NCBI GenBank assembly: GCA_028282905.1
Contig: JANQGW010000183.1
Location: forward strand, 1 to 64,000
DNA from: Sedimentisphaerales bacterium
Lineage (GTDB): Bacteria > Planctomycetota > Phycisphaerae > Sedimentisphaerales > Anaerohalosphaeraceae
Length of the DNA: 64,000 nt
Direction of reading: 5' to 3'
This document shows positions 8,260 to 18,239 of this stretch, piece after piece (position 1 is the first letter of the stretch; each line of letters starts with the position of its first letter). The translations under genes and the position numbers were made by a program. Below the pieces are notes generated by a model, which did not search any database, was not told the DNA's origin, and was given only the letters and a program-made list of their open reading frames with translations.

Positions 8260-11200
8260 GTGAGTGCTCAAGCAACGGCAACGGAACGAAATGAATCGCA
8301 GGCGGATGTGGCGACAATCCAGCAAAAGCTGAAAAAATACAAAAAAAAGCTGATTTCGCTGACCAAACAGAAGGACAATCTCGCGGGCACCTGTAGTGAT
8401 CAGGCCGATTACATTGTGGATTTACAGGGGCAGTTAGACCAGCACCGCACGCAGTACAACGATTTGCAGGAACAACTGGATTCGCATCGGGCCCAAAATG
8501 TAGATTTGCAGGGACAGTTGGAGGCACATTGCACTCAAAACACTCATTTCCAGGCTGAAATCAACGATTTACAGACACAGGTCGCACTCAATGCCGGACT
8601 GGCCGAGACACAGCAGCGGCTGGATGAAGAACTTCAGCAGGCCCACGGAAAGATTGCCGAACTGGAAGAAGCCCTGAATGGCCAACAGGCCGACGCTGGA
8701 AAAATCAGCGATTTAGAGCAGAAAATCGCGGATTTAGACAAAAATCTGAGCAAAATCACCCGGCAGAAAGATAACCTAGCGGGCACATGCAGCGACCAGT
8801 ATGACACAATCGCGGAATTATCCTCCAAACTCAAAGAGGCCAATGCACGACACAGCGAGGCGCAGGCGGAAATCCAGCGGCTGATCGCCGAGCAGACGGA
8901 CGGGAAAATCGCTGATTTAGAGGCGATTTTGGCGGATGAAAAGGCTGATTTTGCCCTTCAAAAGGCGAATTTTCAGGCTCAAATTGATGAAAAAACGCGT
9001 GAAATCGCGGATTTTGAGTCTCAAATGGCTGAGAAAACCGCTCAACTTGAGGCGAAAACTGCCCAATATGAGGAGAAAACGGCCCAACTTGAGGTGGAAA
9101 TGGGTCATCTTAAAGAGACTGAACAAGTCCGGAAAACACTCCGAGACGAACTCTGTCAAAATGAGCAGGAGATCGAACAACTCCGCCATTCGATGGCCGC
9201 GACGGAAGGTTTGCTGAATCAACAGAACGAGATCTCAGAAGAAAAAGAGCGGGAAACAAAACAGCTGCGTCACGAATTGGAAGAACTGGAAAAGGGTTAT
9301 CAGCTCATCCAGCAGGAAAAGCAGGCGTTAGCGAATCGGCTGCAGCAGTCCGGTGACCAGAATCGTTCTGTTGAGGAACAGAAAAACGCTTTGAAAGCAC
9401 AAATCGCTGAGCTGAAAGGCCAGCTGGAGCAGGCGGTAGATAAATATCACGCTTCTGAGAACGAAACGCATGTATTCAAGTCGCAGATTGCCGAACTGAA
9501 TGAACAGATTGGTCATCATGAGCACAAATATACACAGCTTCAACAGTCATTAGCTGAAACCGAAGCACTGTTGACGCAACAAACACACAGCAGCGGTCAG
9601 ACGGAAAACGCCCTGGCGGATTTGCGGCATGAACTGACGGAACTGCAGTCAGCACATCAGGCGGCACAGGACGAGAAGGAGACACTTCTCAAAAAGATGC
9701 AGGCCGCAGATGCACGGCAGCAGGAACTGGAAGCTGAGAAACAGTCGTTGCAGACGAGCAATGATGAACTGGCGGCTCAGCAGGATTTCAATATCAGCGA
9801 GATCCAGAGTCTGCAAACGACGGTGGCGGAACTGAATAAACAGATTGGCGGCCGAGATGAACTGCAGGAAACGCTGCAGCAATCACTCAGCGAGGCCGAA
9901 GCCCGATTGACTGAACAAACGCAGGCAACCGAGCAGGCGGAAAACGCCCTGTCCAATCTGCAGCACAATTTGAGTGAACTGCAATCGGCCCATCAGGCTA
10001 CGCTGGAAGAAAAAGAGATGCTGGGACAGAAAATAACAGAGGCCCAATCGCAGCATCAACAACTGGACACTGACAAGCAATCGCTGCAATCGACCATTGC
10101 TGATCTGAATGAACAGATCGAGCACCATGAGCACAAATATACACAACTCCAGCAGTCATTGGCTGAAACTGAATCGCTTCTGGAACAGCAGACACATACT
10201 TCGGGGCAAACCGAGAACGCAATGGCCGACTTGCGGCATGAGCTGACTGAACTGCAAACCGCTCATCAGGACACGCTGGAAGAAAAAGATTCCCTGACCA
10301 AAAAGCTGGAGACGATTGAAGCACAGCAACAGCAACTGGAGACCGAGAAGGAATCGCTGCAGAGAAGCTATGACGAGTTGGCAAATCAGCAGGAATACAA
10401 TATCGCTGAGATCCAGAGTCTGCAAGCAACGGCAGCAACGCTGAATGCGCAGATTGCCGGCCGGGATGAACAGAATGAGCAACTGCAGCAGTCGCTTAAA
10501 GCAAGCCAAGCACAGCTTGCCGAACAGAAACGGGCTGCCGAAGACGCTGAACAGGCTTTGAACAATCTGCAGCACAGTCTGAGTGAACTCCAGTCAGCGC
10601 ATGAGCAAACGATCGGTGAAAAAGACACTCTGCAAAGCAGTAATGACGAACTGGCCGCTCAGCAGGAATTTAATATCAATGAAATTCAGAGCCTGCAGAC
10701 AACGATTGCAGAACTTCGGCAGTCGATGGATACAACCGAAGCAGCGCTCACTGAGCAGACGGACAAAGCCGGCCGCTCCAAAGAGGCGCTGACGGCTTTA
10801 CAGCAGGAATTTGAACGGCTGCAAACGGCTCACCGGCAGGTTTCGGAAGAAAATCAATCACTTGAATCGAGCATTGCACAATGGCAGGCCGATTGCTCAA
10901 CCGCGCATTCACAGCGGGATGATGTGCAAACGAAACTAACCGAGGCGCAGTCACAACTGGAAACGCAGTCCGCGCATCTGGAAACCATCAGCCATCAACT
11001 GCACGAAAATGTGCAGTCACAGCAGGCCCAGCAGGAAACATTCGATCAGCATATCTCCGAGATTGAACAACTGCGTCAGCAAAAAGACAACCTGCTTACT
11101 CAATTGGAAACCGCGACAGAAACCGCTGAAAAAGCCGAGCAGGAAAACAGCCGGCTTCATAATGAACTGCTGGCGTTCAGTGAAAAGGCTACCGCGGAAA

Positions 11201-13638
11201 ATCACGGTCTGCAAACTCAGCTTGAAGAAACGCAGGCGGACTATCAGACACTGGAAAAACAACATCACACACTGCAGGAAACCTTTGGCGACCTGCAAAG
11301 TGAGCTGCAGCAGAAGGCCGCGGAGACTCAAACACTTGAGAGTCGTCTGAATGACATTCAAAGCCAATTGGTTGAAACGCAAACCCAAGCCTCACAGATC
11401 GAGGAGGAGCGAACCGATCTGCAGAGTAAACTTTCCGTGCTGAAAACCGAGCACGGTGACATCCTCGAAGCCAACGGCAGCCTGCAAACACAGCTTGACC
11501 AGACGGAAAACATGTACCAGGCGACGCAGCAGCAGTGCCGCGACCTGGAAGAGACCCTTGCAACACTGGAGGGGAAGCTTGAGGAAAAGCAGCAGCAGCA
11601 CCAGCAGCTTCAGCAAACACTCAATGACACCGAAGCACTCCTGCAGCAGCAGCGGGATATCGCTTACAGTGCCGAGGAAACATTAGCTGATCGAACGGAT
11701 CAGTTGAATGCCCTGCAGGAACTGCATGAGCAGATCGCCGGCGAAAAGCAAACACTGCAAGCCGAACTTGAAACGCAGCAGGCCCAGTACGACACACTGA
11801 CCCGGCAAAAGGAAAATCTGCAGGAGACGCTAACCTCGCTGCAAACGGAACTGGACCAGCAGCGAGCTGACCATCAACAACTCCAGCAGACGCTAACCGA
11901 CACTGAAAAGGCCCTGTCAGAGCAAAAGGCATTGACGGAAACGGCTCAAGACAACCTGAACGACCGGACGGCACAACTGCAGGCGGCCCAAACGCTGCAG
12001 GAACAGACGGTTTCGGAAAAAGAGGCACTGGCAGCTGACCTTGAACATTGGCAACATCAATATAACACGCTAACCGAACAGAAAGATGCGCTTGAAGCCA
12101 AGCACGATGAGCTGCTGGCCGAAAAGGAAAGCCTGCAAACACAGCGGCAACATCTGACCGAACAAAAACAGGCTCTGGAAAGCGATATTCAGAATTGGCA
12201 AGACAAGCACGACGATTTGTCAAGCCAGCGGGAAATGTTACAGGCATCATTAGCCACGGTGCAGGATGAACTGCAGCAGCGTAACAATGATTACCAGAAA
12301 CTTTCGGAAACATTGAGTGAAACCGAAAATGCCCTTTCGCAGCAAAAAGAGCGAACGGCAGCCACGGAAGGTGAACTGGCCGAACGCAGTGAACAATTAG
12401 CCGTGGCTCGGAGACTGCATGAGCAGACGGCTGCGGAAAAAGAGACGCTGGAAGCCGATATCGAACAACGCAAGAGCGAGTACGCAACGCTTTTGCATCA
12501 GCGTGACGGCTTGCAGGCCCAGTACGATGAACTGACCAGCGAAAAGGATACTCTGGAATCGCAACGCAATCAGCTTGCCGAAGACAAGCAAACACTGCAA
12601 GATGATATTGAAACCTGGCAGAACAAACACGACAGCCTCGTAAAACAGCGTGAGAATCTGCAGGAAACGCTGGCATCACTGCGGACAGATCTTGAACGTC
12701 AGCATAATGAACATCAGCAGGTTACCCAGACACTGGCGGCGACGGAAGAAGCGCTTGCCGAGCAGAAAATATTGACAGAAGCCGCTGAGGAAACACTCGC
12801 GGACCGGACCGACCAACTGCATGCTTTGCAGTCACTGCGTCAGGAAATACTCGCCGAAAAGGATGGTCTGCAACGTCAGCTTAATGAAACACAGGACCGC
12901 GTTGAACAGAGGACGCAGCAGTGTGACAAACTGCAGGGACAATTGACTTCGGCACAGGGCGAACTGGACAACATGACTAGTGAACGAGATCAGCTTCGCC
13001 GGTCACTGGATGAAACCGAGGCGACGCTGGCCCGCCAGCAGCAGGCAACGACGACAGCGGAAGCGGAACTGGCCGAACGCAGCCAGCAATTAGACAGCCT
13101 GCAGATGCAGCATCGCGAAACAACGCATGAAAAAGACACGCTCCGTCAGCAGGTCGGCGGCCTGCAAACAGATATCGACGAACTGCGGCAATCGCTGGAA
13201 ACCAAGACGCGTCAATTAGACAAAGCGACAACGGCGCTGCAGGAAAATCAGGAAAAACAACTGGCCCTGACGGAAACGCTCAGCACGAAAAATACGCTGC
13301 TGGAACAGCTTCAGCAGCAGAAGGAAACGTATCGCCAGCAGTTTGAATCGGCGGCTCAGACGACTGAGCAGGCCGAAAGCGTTGTCAAGCAGCTCCAGAA
13401 GAAAATCAAGATACAGGCCCAGCAGTTTGACCAGAAGCTGCAAACGACGCAGCAGGAGGTTGAGTCGCTGCAATCACAGCTTCAGGAAACAACCGACTGC
13501 GTCGATGAATTTGTGGCGCTGGTTCAGGAAGTTAATGACGAAAACGAGCAATTGCGGAAAATCTGGAGACAGCCGCCGGTCAGGTTAAGCGTATTCAGTC
13601 AGCGCTGGCCGATGAAAAGCAGGCCAACGCGGCGATGA
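8260..13638 (+). CDS. Giant repetitive coiled-coil protein, main part (frameshifted near its 3' end)
   Basis: GTG start with AGGAG 8 nt upstream. The 1,792-residue product is almost wholly heptad-like helix rich in Q, E, L, A and K, with no signal peptide, membrane segment, Walker motif or globular domain seen. Internal duplication is clear. Two N-terminal segments share QKDNLAGTCSDQ. A roughly 204-residue block (HEHKYTQLQQSLAETE ... DLRHELTELQ) occurs twice, about 612 bp apart at DNA level. Shorter units of about 97-107 residues (LQQSL..TE..L..Q, SNDELAAQQ..NI.EIQSLQ) recur. From codon cgg-aaa at 13555-13560 onward the reading turns un-coil-like (IWRQPPVRLSVFSQRWPM), while the -1 frame continues the coil into the next ORF. 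A cytoplasmic filament or scaffold role is a guess based only on structure. Confidence 0.85.
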   Translation: MSAQATATERNESQADVATIQQKLKKYKKKLISLTKQKDNLAGTCSDQADYIVDLQGQLDQHRTQYNDLQEQLDSHRAQNVDLQGQLEAHCTQNTHFQAEINDLQTQVALNAGLAETQQRLDEELQQAHGKIAELEEALNGQQADAGKISDLEQKIADLDKNLSKITRQKDNLAGTCSDQYDTIAELSSKLKEANARHSEAQAEIQRLIAEQTDGKIADLEAILADEKADFALQKANFQAQIDEKTREIADFESQMAEKTAQLEAKTAQYEEKTAQLEVEMGHLKETEQVRKTLRDELCQNEQEIEQLRHSMAATEGLLNQQNEISEEKERETKQLRHELEELEKGYQLIQQEKQALANRLQQSGDQNRSVEEQKNALKAQIAELKGQLEQAVDKYHASENETHVFKSQIAELNEQIGHHEHKYTQLQQSLAETEALLTQQTHSSGQTENALADLRHELTELQSAHQAAQDEKETLLKKMQAADARQQELEAEKQSLQTSNDELAAQQDFNISEIQSLQTTVAELNKQIGGRDELQETLQQSLSEAEARLTEQTQATEQAENALSNLQHNLSELQSAHQATLEEKEMLGQKITEAQSQHQQLDTDKQSLQSTIADLNEQIEHHEHKYTQLQQSLAETESLLEQQTHTSGQTENAMADLRHELTELQTAHQDTLEEKDSLTKKLETIEAQQQQLETEKESLQRSYDELANQQEYNIAEIQSLQATAATLNAQIAGRDEQNEQLQQSLKASQAQLAEQKRAAEDAEQALNNLQHSLSELQSAHEQTIGEKDTLQSSNDELAAQQEFNINEIQSLQTTIAELRQSMDTTEAALTEQTDKAGRSKEALTALQQEFERLQTAHRQVSEENQSLESSIAQWQADCSTAHSQRDDVQTKLTEAQSQLETQSAHLETISHQLHENVQSQQAQQETFDQHISEIEQLRQQKDNLLTQLETATETAEKAEQENSRLHNELLAFSEKATAENHGLQTQLEETQADYQTLEKQHHTLQETFGDLQSELQQKAAETQTLESRLNDIQSQLVETQTQASQIEEERTDLQSKLSVLKTEHGDILEANGSLQTQLDQTENMYQATQQQCRDLEETLATLEGKLEEKQQQHQQLQQTLNDTEALLQQQRDIAYSAEETLADRTDQLNALQELHEQIAGEKQTLQAELETQQAQYDTLTRQKENLQETLTSLQTELDQQRADHQQLQQTLTDTEKALSEQKALTETAQDNLNDRTAQLQAAQTLQEQTVSEKEALAADLEHWQHQYNTLTEQKDALEAKHDELLAEKESLQTQRQHLTEQKQALESDIQNWQDKHDDLSSQREMLQASLATVQDELQQRNNDYQKLSETLSETENALSQQKERTAATEGELAERSEQLAVARRLHEQTAAEKETLEADIEQRKSEYATLLHQRDGLQAQYDELTSEKDTLESQRNQLAEDKQTLQDDIETWQNKHDSLVKQRENLQETLASLRTDLERQHNEHQQVTQTLAATEEALAEQKILTEAAEETLADRTDQLHALQSLRQEILAEKDGLQRQLNETQDRVEQRTQQCDKLQGQLTSAQGELDNMTSERDQLRRSLDETEATLARQQQATTTAEAELAERSQQLDSLQMQHRETTHEKDTLRQQVGGLQTDIDELRQSLETKTRQLDKATTALQENQEKQLALTETLSTKNTLLEQLQQQKETYRQQFESAAQTTEQAESVVKQLQKKIKIQAQQFDQKLQTTQQEVESLQSQLQETTDCVDEFVALVQEVNDENEQLRKIWRQPPVRLSVFSQRWPMKSRPTRR

Positions 13639-14327
13639 AAGAGGAGATTTCCGTGCTGCAGCAGCCGGCGGGCGTGCTGACACAGACGCAGGATGAACTG
13701 GAAGCGGCCCAGCAGCGGATTCGTTCGCTGGAACAGAATATGGCGCAGGAATCAGCGGTGCTGAAAGTCACGCAGCAGGAAATGCAGAAGTATCATAAGA
13801 TGACCAGCGAAATGCAGGCGAAGAACTGTGAGATGACTTCGACACTGCGACAGGCTGAGGACGAGCGGCAGCAGGCGGTCGATAAGCTGGCCAAGGTTGA
13901 AAAGAGCATGGCCACATTGCAGACTGAACGCGACAGCTATAATAAGAACCTGACGACACTGAAACAGCAGGCTGCCAAGGCGGTGGACCGCGTCGAAACA
14001 TTGACGGCGAAACTGCACGACCAGAGCGAAGAATTGAAAATCGCCCAGGAAACGATCAAGACCCTGCGAGCACAGCAGAAAAATGCCCGCACCGGCATCA
14101 CAGCGGCGATGAACGAAGATACCGCTGCGGCCAGCGGGGTCGGTCACGCACAAAGCACAATCCAGCAGTTGAAGGAAGAACTGCAGCTTCGCAAACAGCA
14201 GGTACAGCGGTCACGCAAGCAGCTGTCCAAGGCGGATGCGGAACTGGATTTGATCGGGCCGGATTCGGATCGGGATCAGAAGCGTAAGAATCTTCAGCAG
14301 AAACTGGAGTTGTTTGGGGAGAAGTAA
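13635..14327 (+). CDS. C-terminal part of the giant coiled-coil protein (separate ORF after frameshift)
   Basis: A 230-residue continuation of the same coiled coil. The frame is open well before its ATG: it reads NLETAAGQVKRIQSALADEK directly from the frameshift site at about 13558, so this ATG is not a real start and has no ribosome-binding site. With one extra A in the AAAA run at 13558-13561 the whole gene 8260-14327 would be one ORF of about 2,022 aa. The end differs from the repeats: AQKNARTGITAAMNEDTAAA is a less helical linker, followed by a basic helix and the tail GPDSDRDQKRKNLQQKLELF. The true gene is probably one; mutation, assembly error and programmed shifting are the options. 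Confidence 0.75.
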   Translation: MKEEISVLQQPAGVLTQTQDELEAAQQRIRSLEQNMAQESAVLKVTQQEMQKYHKMTSEMQAKNCEMTSTLRQAEDERQQAVDKLAKVEKSMATLQTERDSYNKNLTTLKQQAAKAVDRVETLTAKLHDQSEELKIAQETIKTLRAQQKNARTGITAAMNEDTAAASGVGHAQSTIQQLKEELQLRKQQVQRSRKQLSKADAELDLIGPDSDRDQKRKNLQQKLELFGEK

Positions 14328-14338
14328 TCCCGGTGGCC

Positions 14339-14400
14339 GGAGATTAACCACGAAGTTCACGAAGAACACGAAGTTTTTGGATTAGACCACTGAGGATGCT
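14339..14400 (+). repeat. Direct repeat family E (ACGAAG triplet element), left copy
   Basis: GAGATTAACCACGAAGTTCA, then CGAAGAACACGAAGTTTTTGG and ACCACTGAGGATGCT. It is nearly identical over about 60 bp to 15170-15231. The core is three ACGAAG words spaced by 3 nt. The rest of 14328-14629 holds CACAGATTTACACAGATTTG (another periodic word set), a degenerate stretch and the ribosome-binding site of the next gene. Confidence 0.8.
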
Positions 14401-14629
14401 GGTTTTTTAGAACCACGGATAGACGCTAATAGACACGAATTTATTTTGCCACAGATTTACACAGATTTGGGGCACAGGGAAGGAAATCGCCGCGGGCATT
14501 TTGCCCGCTTGACTGGTCAGTGCCGGCTAAAATGCTCGACGCAAGCGTCTGTGCTTTCATCCAATTCTGCCCAGTTCGGCTGCACCGAAGCGTTTTCTAT
14601 GAAACATCTATTTAGGCGGGAGATTTTGA

Positions 14630-15157
14630 ATGCGAAATTTTTCACGAAAATTTACTGTACTGTTATTTGTTTTTGCCATCGGCTTTCTGTTTGTTTATAA
14701 GACGGGTGCTTCATCGACTAAAGACTGTGAACGTAATCATAAATATTCTCTGCCGCTGACGGTTGAGGCGTTGATTCCTCGGCATGCTGATATCGTTTGG
14801 TATTCAGATGCTAATTATTCTTCTGAGGGCGATGAAATTCTTGCGGTTTTCTATCGTACGCCGGTTATTGGGGGCAACGATTCTTTACAATATCTGGAAT
14901 TTTTCAGATTACGTGCTCACGGCTCTTTTGCGACACCACGGGATAGAATTTATTTGGGCGGACGGGGGCTATATGCAGTTGACAAGGTTGTTGAGAATAA
15001 TAAGGTCATTACGGTCCATGCCAGAGAGCATCAGGGCAACGATTGCATTGCCAATCCCACGCGGCGTGTCGATATCATCGTTCAGTATGGACCGGGGGCA
15101 ATCACCGTCTCTAAGAAATATCCGCAACAGAAACCGGAATCGGTTGGTGACAAGTAA
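14630..15157 (+). CDS. Hypothetical exported or membrane-anchored protein
   Basis: A 175-residue protein with an N-terminal signal/anchor (basic MRNFSRK then LLFVFAIGFLFVY). The remaining about 150 residues are soluble with mixed strands (RHADIVWYSDANY, EILAVFYRTPVI, RRVDIIVQYGPGAITVSKKY) and two Cys (C34 and one near residue 142) that could pair outside the cytoplasm. GGGAG lies about 8 nt before the ATG. No family recognised. The gene is bracketed by two near-identical family E direct repeats. Upstream AT-richer codon use differs somewhat from the neighbouring eno. Confidence 0.6.
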   Translation: MRNFSRKFTVLLFVFAIGFLFVYKTGASSTKDCERNHKYSLPLTVEALIPRHADIVWYSDANYSSEGDEILAVFYRTPVIGGNDSLQYLEFFRLRAHGSFATPRDRIYLGGRGLYAVDKVVENNKVITVHAREHQGNDCIANPTRRVDIIVQYGPGAITVSKKYPQQKPESVGDK

Positions 15158-15169
15158 GTTGGCGGGATG

Positions 15170-15231
15170 GAGATTCACCACGAAGTTCACGAAGAACACG
15201 AAGTTTTTGGATCAGACCACTGAGGATGCTG
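15170..15231 (+). repeat. Direct repeat family E, right copy
   Basis: GGAGATTCACCACGAAGTTC onward is the near-identical partner of 14339-14400, starting just after the stop codon of the 14630 gene. It is followed by ACTCACGGACCTAACACGG, a member of the CACGGAC word family also seen at about 22121 and 26405. Confidence 0.8.
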
Positions 15232-15324
15232 AGGACGCCGATTTGGGGCGGGTTTTACGCGGACACTCACGGACCTAACACGGACGGACACAGAGGGATT
15301 CGAAATCACTCCGCGCTTTGGGCA

Positions 15325-15345
15325 CCCCTCCTTTATAAGGAGGGG
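15325..15345. terminator. Perfect short hairpin upstream of eno
   Basis: CCCCTCCTT-tat-AAGGAGGGG, a 9-bp perfect stem followed by AGTTGCTTTC. It could end transcripts coming from the left, or be another dispersed palindrome; the T-tract is weak. Confidence 0.4.
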
Positions 15346-15442
15346 AGTTGCTTTCTATAAAAGCGGGGAGTTTTGGCTGCTTTGGGAGTATTTTTTATTG
15401 TACATCGATAGCGTTTGACCGGTTTTTTTTGGAATTGTCGGC

Positions 15443-15471
15443 TTGACGAATGGGGGCGATTCGGGTACCGT
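15443..15471 (+). promoter_or_regulatory. Candidate promoter of eno
   Basis: TTGACG (15443-15448), a 17-nt spacer and TACCGT (15466-15471), about 80 nt before the start codon. The -35 fits well, the -10 only in three of six positions. Confidence 0.3.
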
Positions 15472-15482
15472 TTTAGTATTGA

Positions 15483-16841
<1,359 letters not shown>

Positions 16842-16859
16842 GCGGCTAAACGTCGATAC

Positions 16860-16896
16860 AGAGCACAGAGGGGCAGTCGCTCCCTGTGCTCTTTTT
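16860..16896 (+). terminator. Intrinsic terminator of eno
   Basis: AGAGCACA pairs with TGTGCTCT, with an inner GGG/CCC extension, followed directly by TTTTT. It begins 18 nt after the eno stop codon. Confidence 0.85.
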
Positions 16897-16975
16897 GTGC
16901 GCATATAATTAGCGTGGATAAAGGCGGACTCCATTATTTTCTTTTACAGTTGATTTTGATTTGACTCGGTTCATC

Positions 16976-17476
16976 ATGACAATTCGTTTTCTTTTTTTTC
17001 TGGTCTTTTTTGTGATCGGAGCGTCAGCGATGGTGTTGTCGATTCTGGCTGAGCCGGAGTTGACAACGTATTATTATAATCGGGCGGTGCTGGCGCAGAT
17101 CGAGGCTCAGAACGAGAAGATTCAGGATTTGACCGAGCAGTATGCGGCGCAGGTGAAGCTGATCGAGTCGGACCCGAATATTCTGCAGCGATTCAGTGCG
17201 ACGACGTTTGGGCATAAACCGCTGACAGACGAGACTGCTTTTCCGGAGGCAAGCGGTAATGTTCTGCGTGATGAAACGGAGCAAATTCTCCGCCGCGATG
17301 AGGCTTCCGGCCCGGTTGAGCCCACTCCCGAATGGCTGGCACATATCCTGCAGCCAAAAATCCGGCTGGCGCTGTTTTTGACCGGGTGCGGACTGGTGCT
17401 GATCACGTTTATCTTCTTTGGCAGCGGTTTGCCGAAAGAAGCGAAATCGACGTCGAAAAGCGACCGTCACGGCTGA
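16976..17476 (+). CDS. Hypothetical protein with two membrane segments and a short coiled coil
   Basis: About 166 aa from the ATG at 16976 (the track uses TTG 16961; neither has a convincing ribosome-binding site). A membrane segment at the N-terminus (IRFLFFLVFFVIGASAMVL) is followed by a helical region (VLAQIEAQNEKIQDLTEQYA), an acidic linker and a second membrane segment near the C-terminus (LALFLTGCGLVLITFIFFG) with a basic tail. The middle part would lie in the periplasm. Its place behind eno recalls ftsB in other bacteria, but the second membrane helix and the sequence do not support that. Its 3' end overlaps the convergent gene by 10 bp. Confidence 0.55.
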   Translation: MTIRFLFFLVFFVIGASAMVLSILAEPELTTYYYNRAVLAQIEAQNEKIQDLTEQYAAQVKLIESDPNILQRFSATTFGHKPLTDETAFPEASGNVLRDETEQILRRDEASGPVEPTPEWLAHILQPKIRLALFLTGCGLVLITFIFFGSGLPKEAKSTSKSDRHG

Positions 17477-18009
17477 GATTTAGTGTAATGGGAGTTGGAA
17501 AAATACTCTTTTGCAATAGCTCGGCCTTCTTCGCTGGTGGCTGAGACCCACTCCGCACCGTCAACTTTCTTGAGGAATTTCTCTGCCAGAGGCTGTTGCG
17601 AGCCATTTTCATTCTCTGACTCCTCAGATTCTATCGGTTTTTCTTTTTCGAGAAAGCCGACTACTTTTTCGCCAGTGCGGTCGTCGATGAAGACATAGGC
17701 GCGGACGCCGGCGGGCGTGCCGTCGGCCAATGGGCCGGAGGGAGCTTTGATGGGGGTCATCTGGCCGACTTTGGACTTAAAGAGCTTGCCAGTGTTCAGG
17801 TCGTAGTACCATTCTTTTTTGACGGGTGAGGGTTTGTCGGTTTTTTTCAGGGTCGGCAGTGTGACCGCGACGAAGATGATCAGGATGACCGGGACCATCG
17901 CAGCACAGGCGGTCATAATCGGTCGGCGTTTGATGATCTCACGCCAGTTATCACGAAAGTTTTCCCAGTAGTATTCCAAAATGACTTTTTTGCTTTTCCA
18001 GTCGTCCAT
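17467..18009 (-). CDS. Hypothetical single-pass membrane protein
   Basis: 180 aa: a cytoplasmic N-terminus (DDWKSKKVILEYYWENF), one membrane helix around 32-52 (TACAAMVPVILIIFVAVTL) and a soluble C-terminal region. That region has the pattern EWYYDLNTGKLF ... AYVFIDDRTGEKVVGFLEK, suggesting a small beta domain that repeats twice. A similar wording (YYDLNTGELF) is familiar from uncharacterised planctomycete envelope proteins; no function is known. Convergent with the gene before it. No clear ribosome-binding site. Confidence 0.6.
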   Translation of the reverse strand: MDDWKSKKVILEYYWENFRDNWREIIKRRPIMTACAAMVPVILIIFVAVTLPTLKKTDKPSPVKKEWYYDLNTGKLFKSKVGQMTPIKAPSGPLADGTPAGVRAYVFIDDRTGEKVVGFLEKEKPIESEESENENGSQQPLAEKFLKKVDGAEWVSATSEEGRAIAKEYFSNSHYTKSQP

Positions 18010-18069
18010 TTATGATCTGCTTTCTGTTGATACTGTAAATTCTTACTTTTTAAATTTTAACAACATATT

Positions 18070-18130
18070 GGAATCCCGACTTTGTCGGGATGGCTGTTTA
18101 AATAGATTCCTCACTTTGTTCGGAATGACA
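18070..18130. repeat. Dispersed repeat family A (copy 3, inverse orientation)
   Basis: GGAATCCCGACTTTGTCGGG, then ATGGCTGTTTAAATAGATTC and TCGGAATGACA. It carries its own CCCGAC/GTCGGG palindrome at one end. Confidence 0.8.
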
Positions 18131-18168
18131 TTTAACATATCTTTTAATATTATAATCCATCCGTTTCG

Positions 18169-18198
18169 CACTGGATGCCGGATCAAGTCCGGCATGAC
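18169..18198. repeat. Dispersed repeat family D (copy 2)
   Basis: ACTGGATGCCGGATCAAGTC then CGGCATGAC; inverse orientation of the copy at 6848. Confidence 0.75.
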
Positions 18199-18239
18199 AA
18201 AAATGCTCGAATATTTTCACGGTTCACAGCACACCCATT

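Noticed and set aside
11621-12679. 352-aa minus-strand ORF opposite the coiled-coil gene
   Set aside because: Produced by the biased Gln/Glu/Leu codon use of the coil; no ribosome-binding site or domain.
13553-13565. Programmed -1 frameshift site in the coiled-coil gene
   Set aside because: The sequence GCGGAAAATC does not fit X-XXY-YYZ; the Lys-tRNA would have to re-pair on GAA. A simple indel explains it better.
14446-14700. 84-aa ORF before the small exported-protein gene
   Set aside because: Its N-terminal half reads through the CACAGATT repeat and it lacks a ribosome-binding site; the frame at 14630 has a signal peptide and GGGAG.
16961-17476. FtsB next to eno
   Set aside because: The protein has a second membrane helix near its C-terminus and lacks the FtsB pattern; only the position is suggestive.
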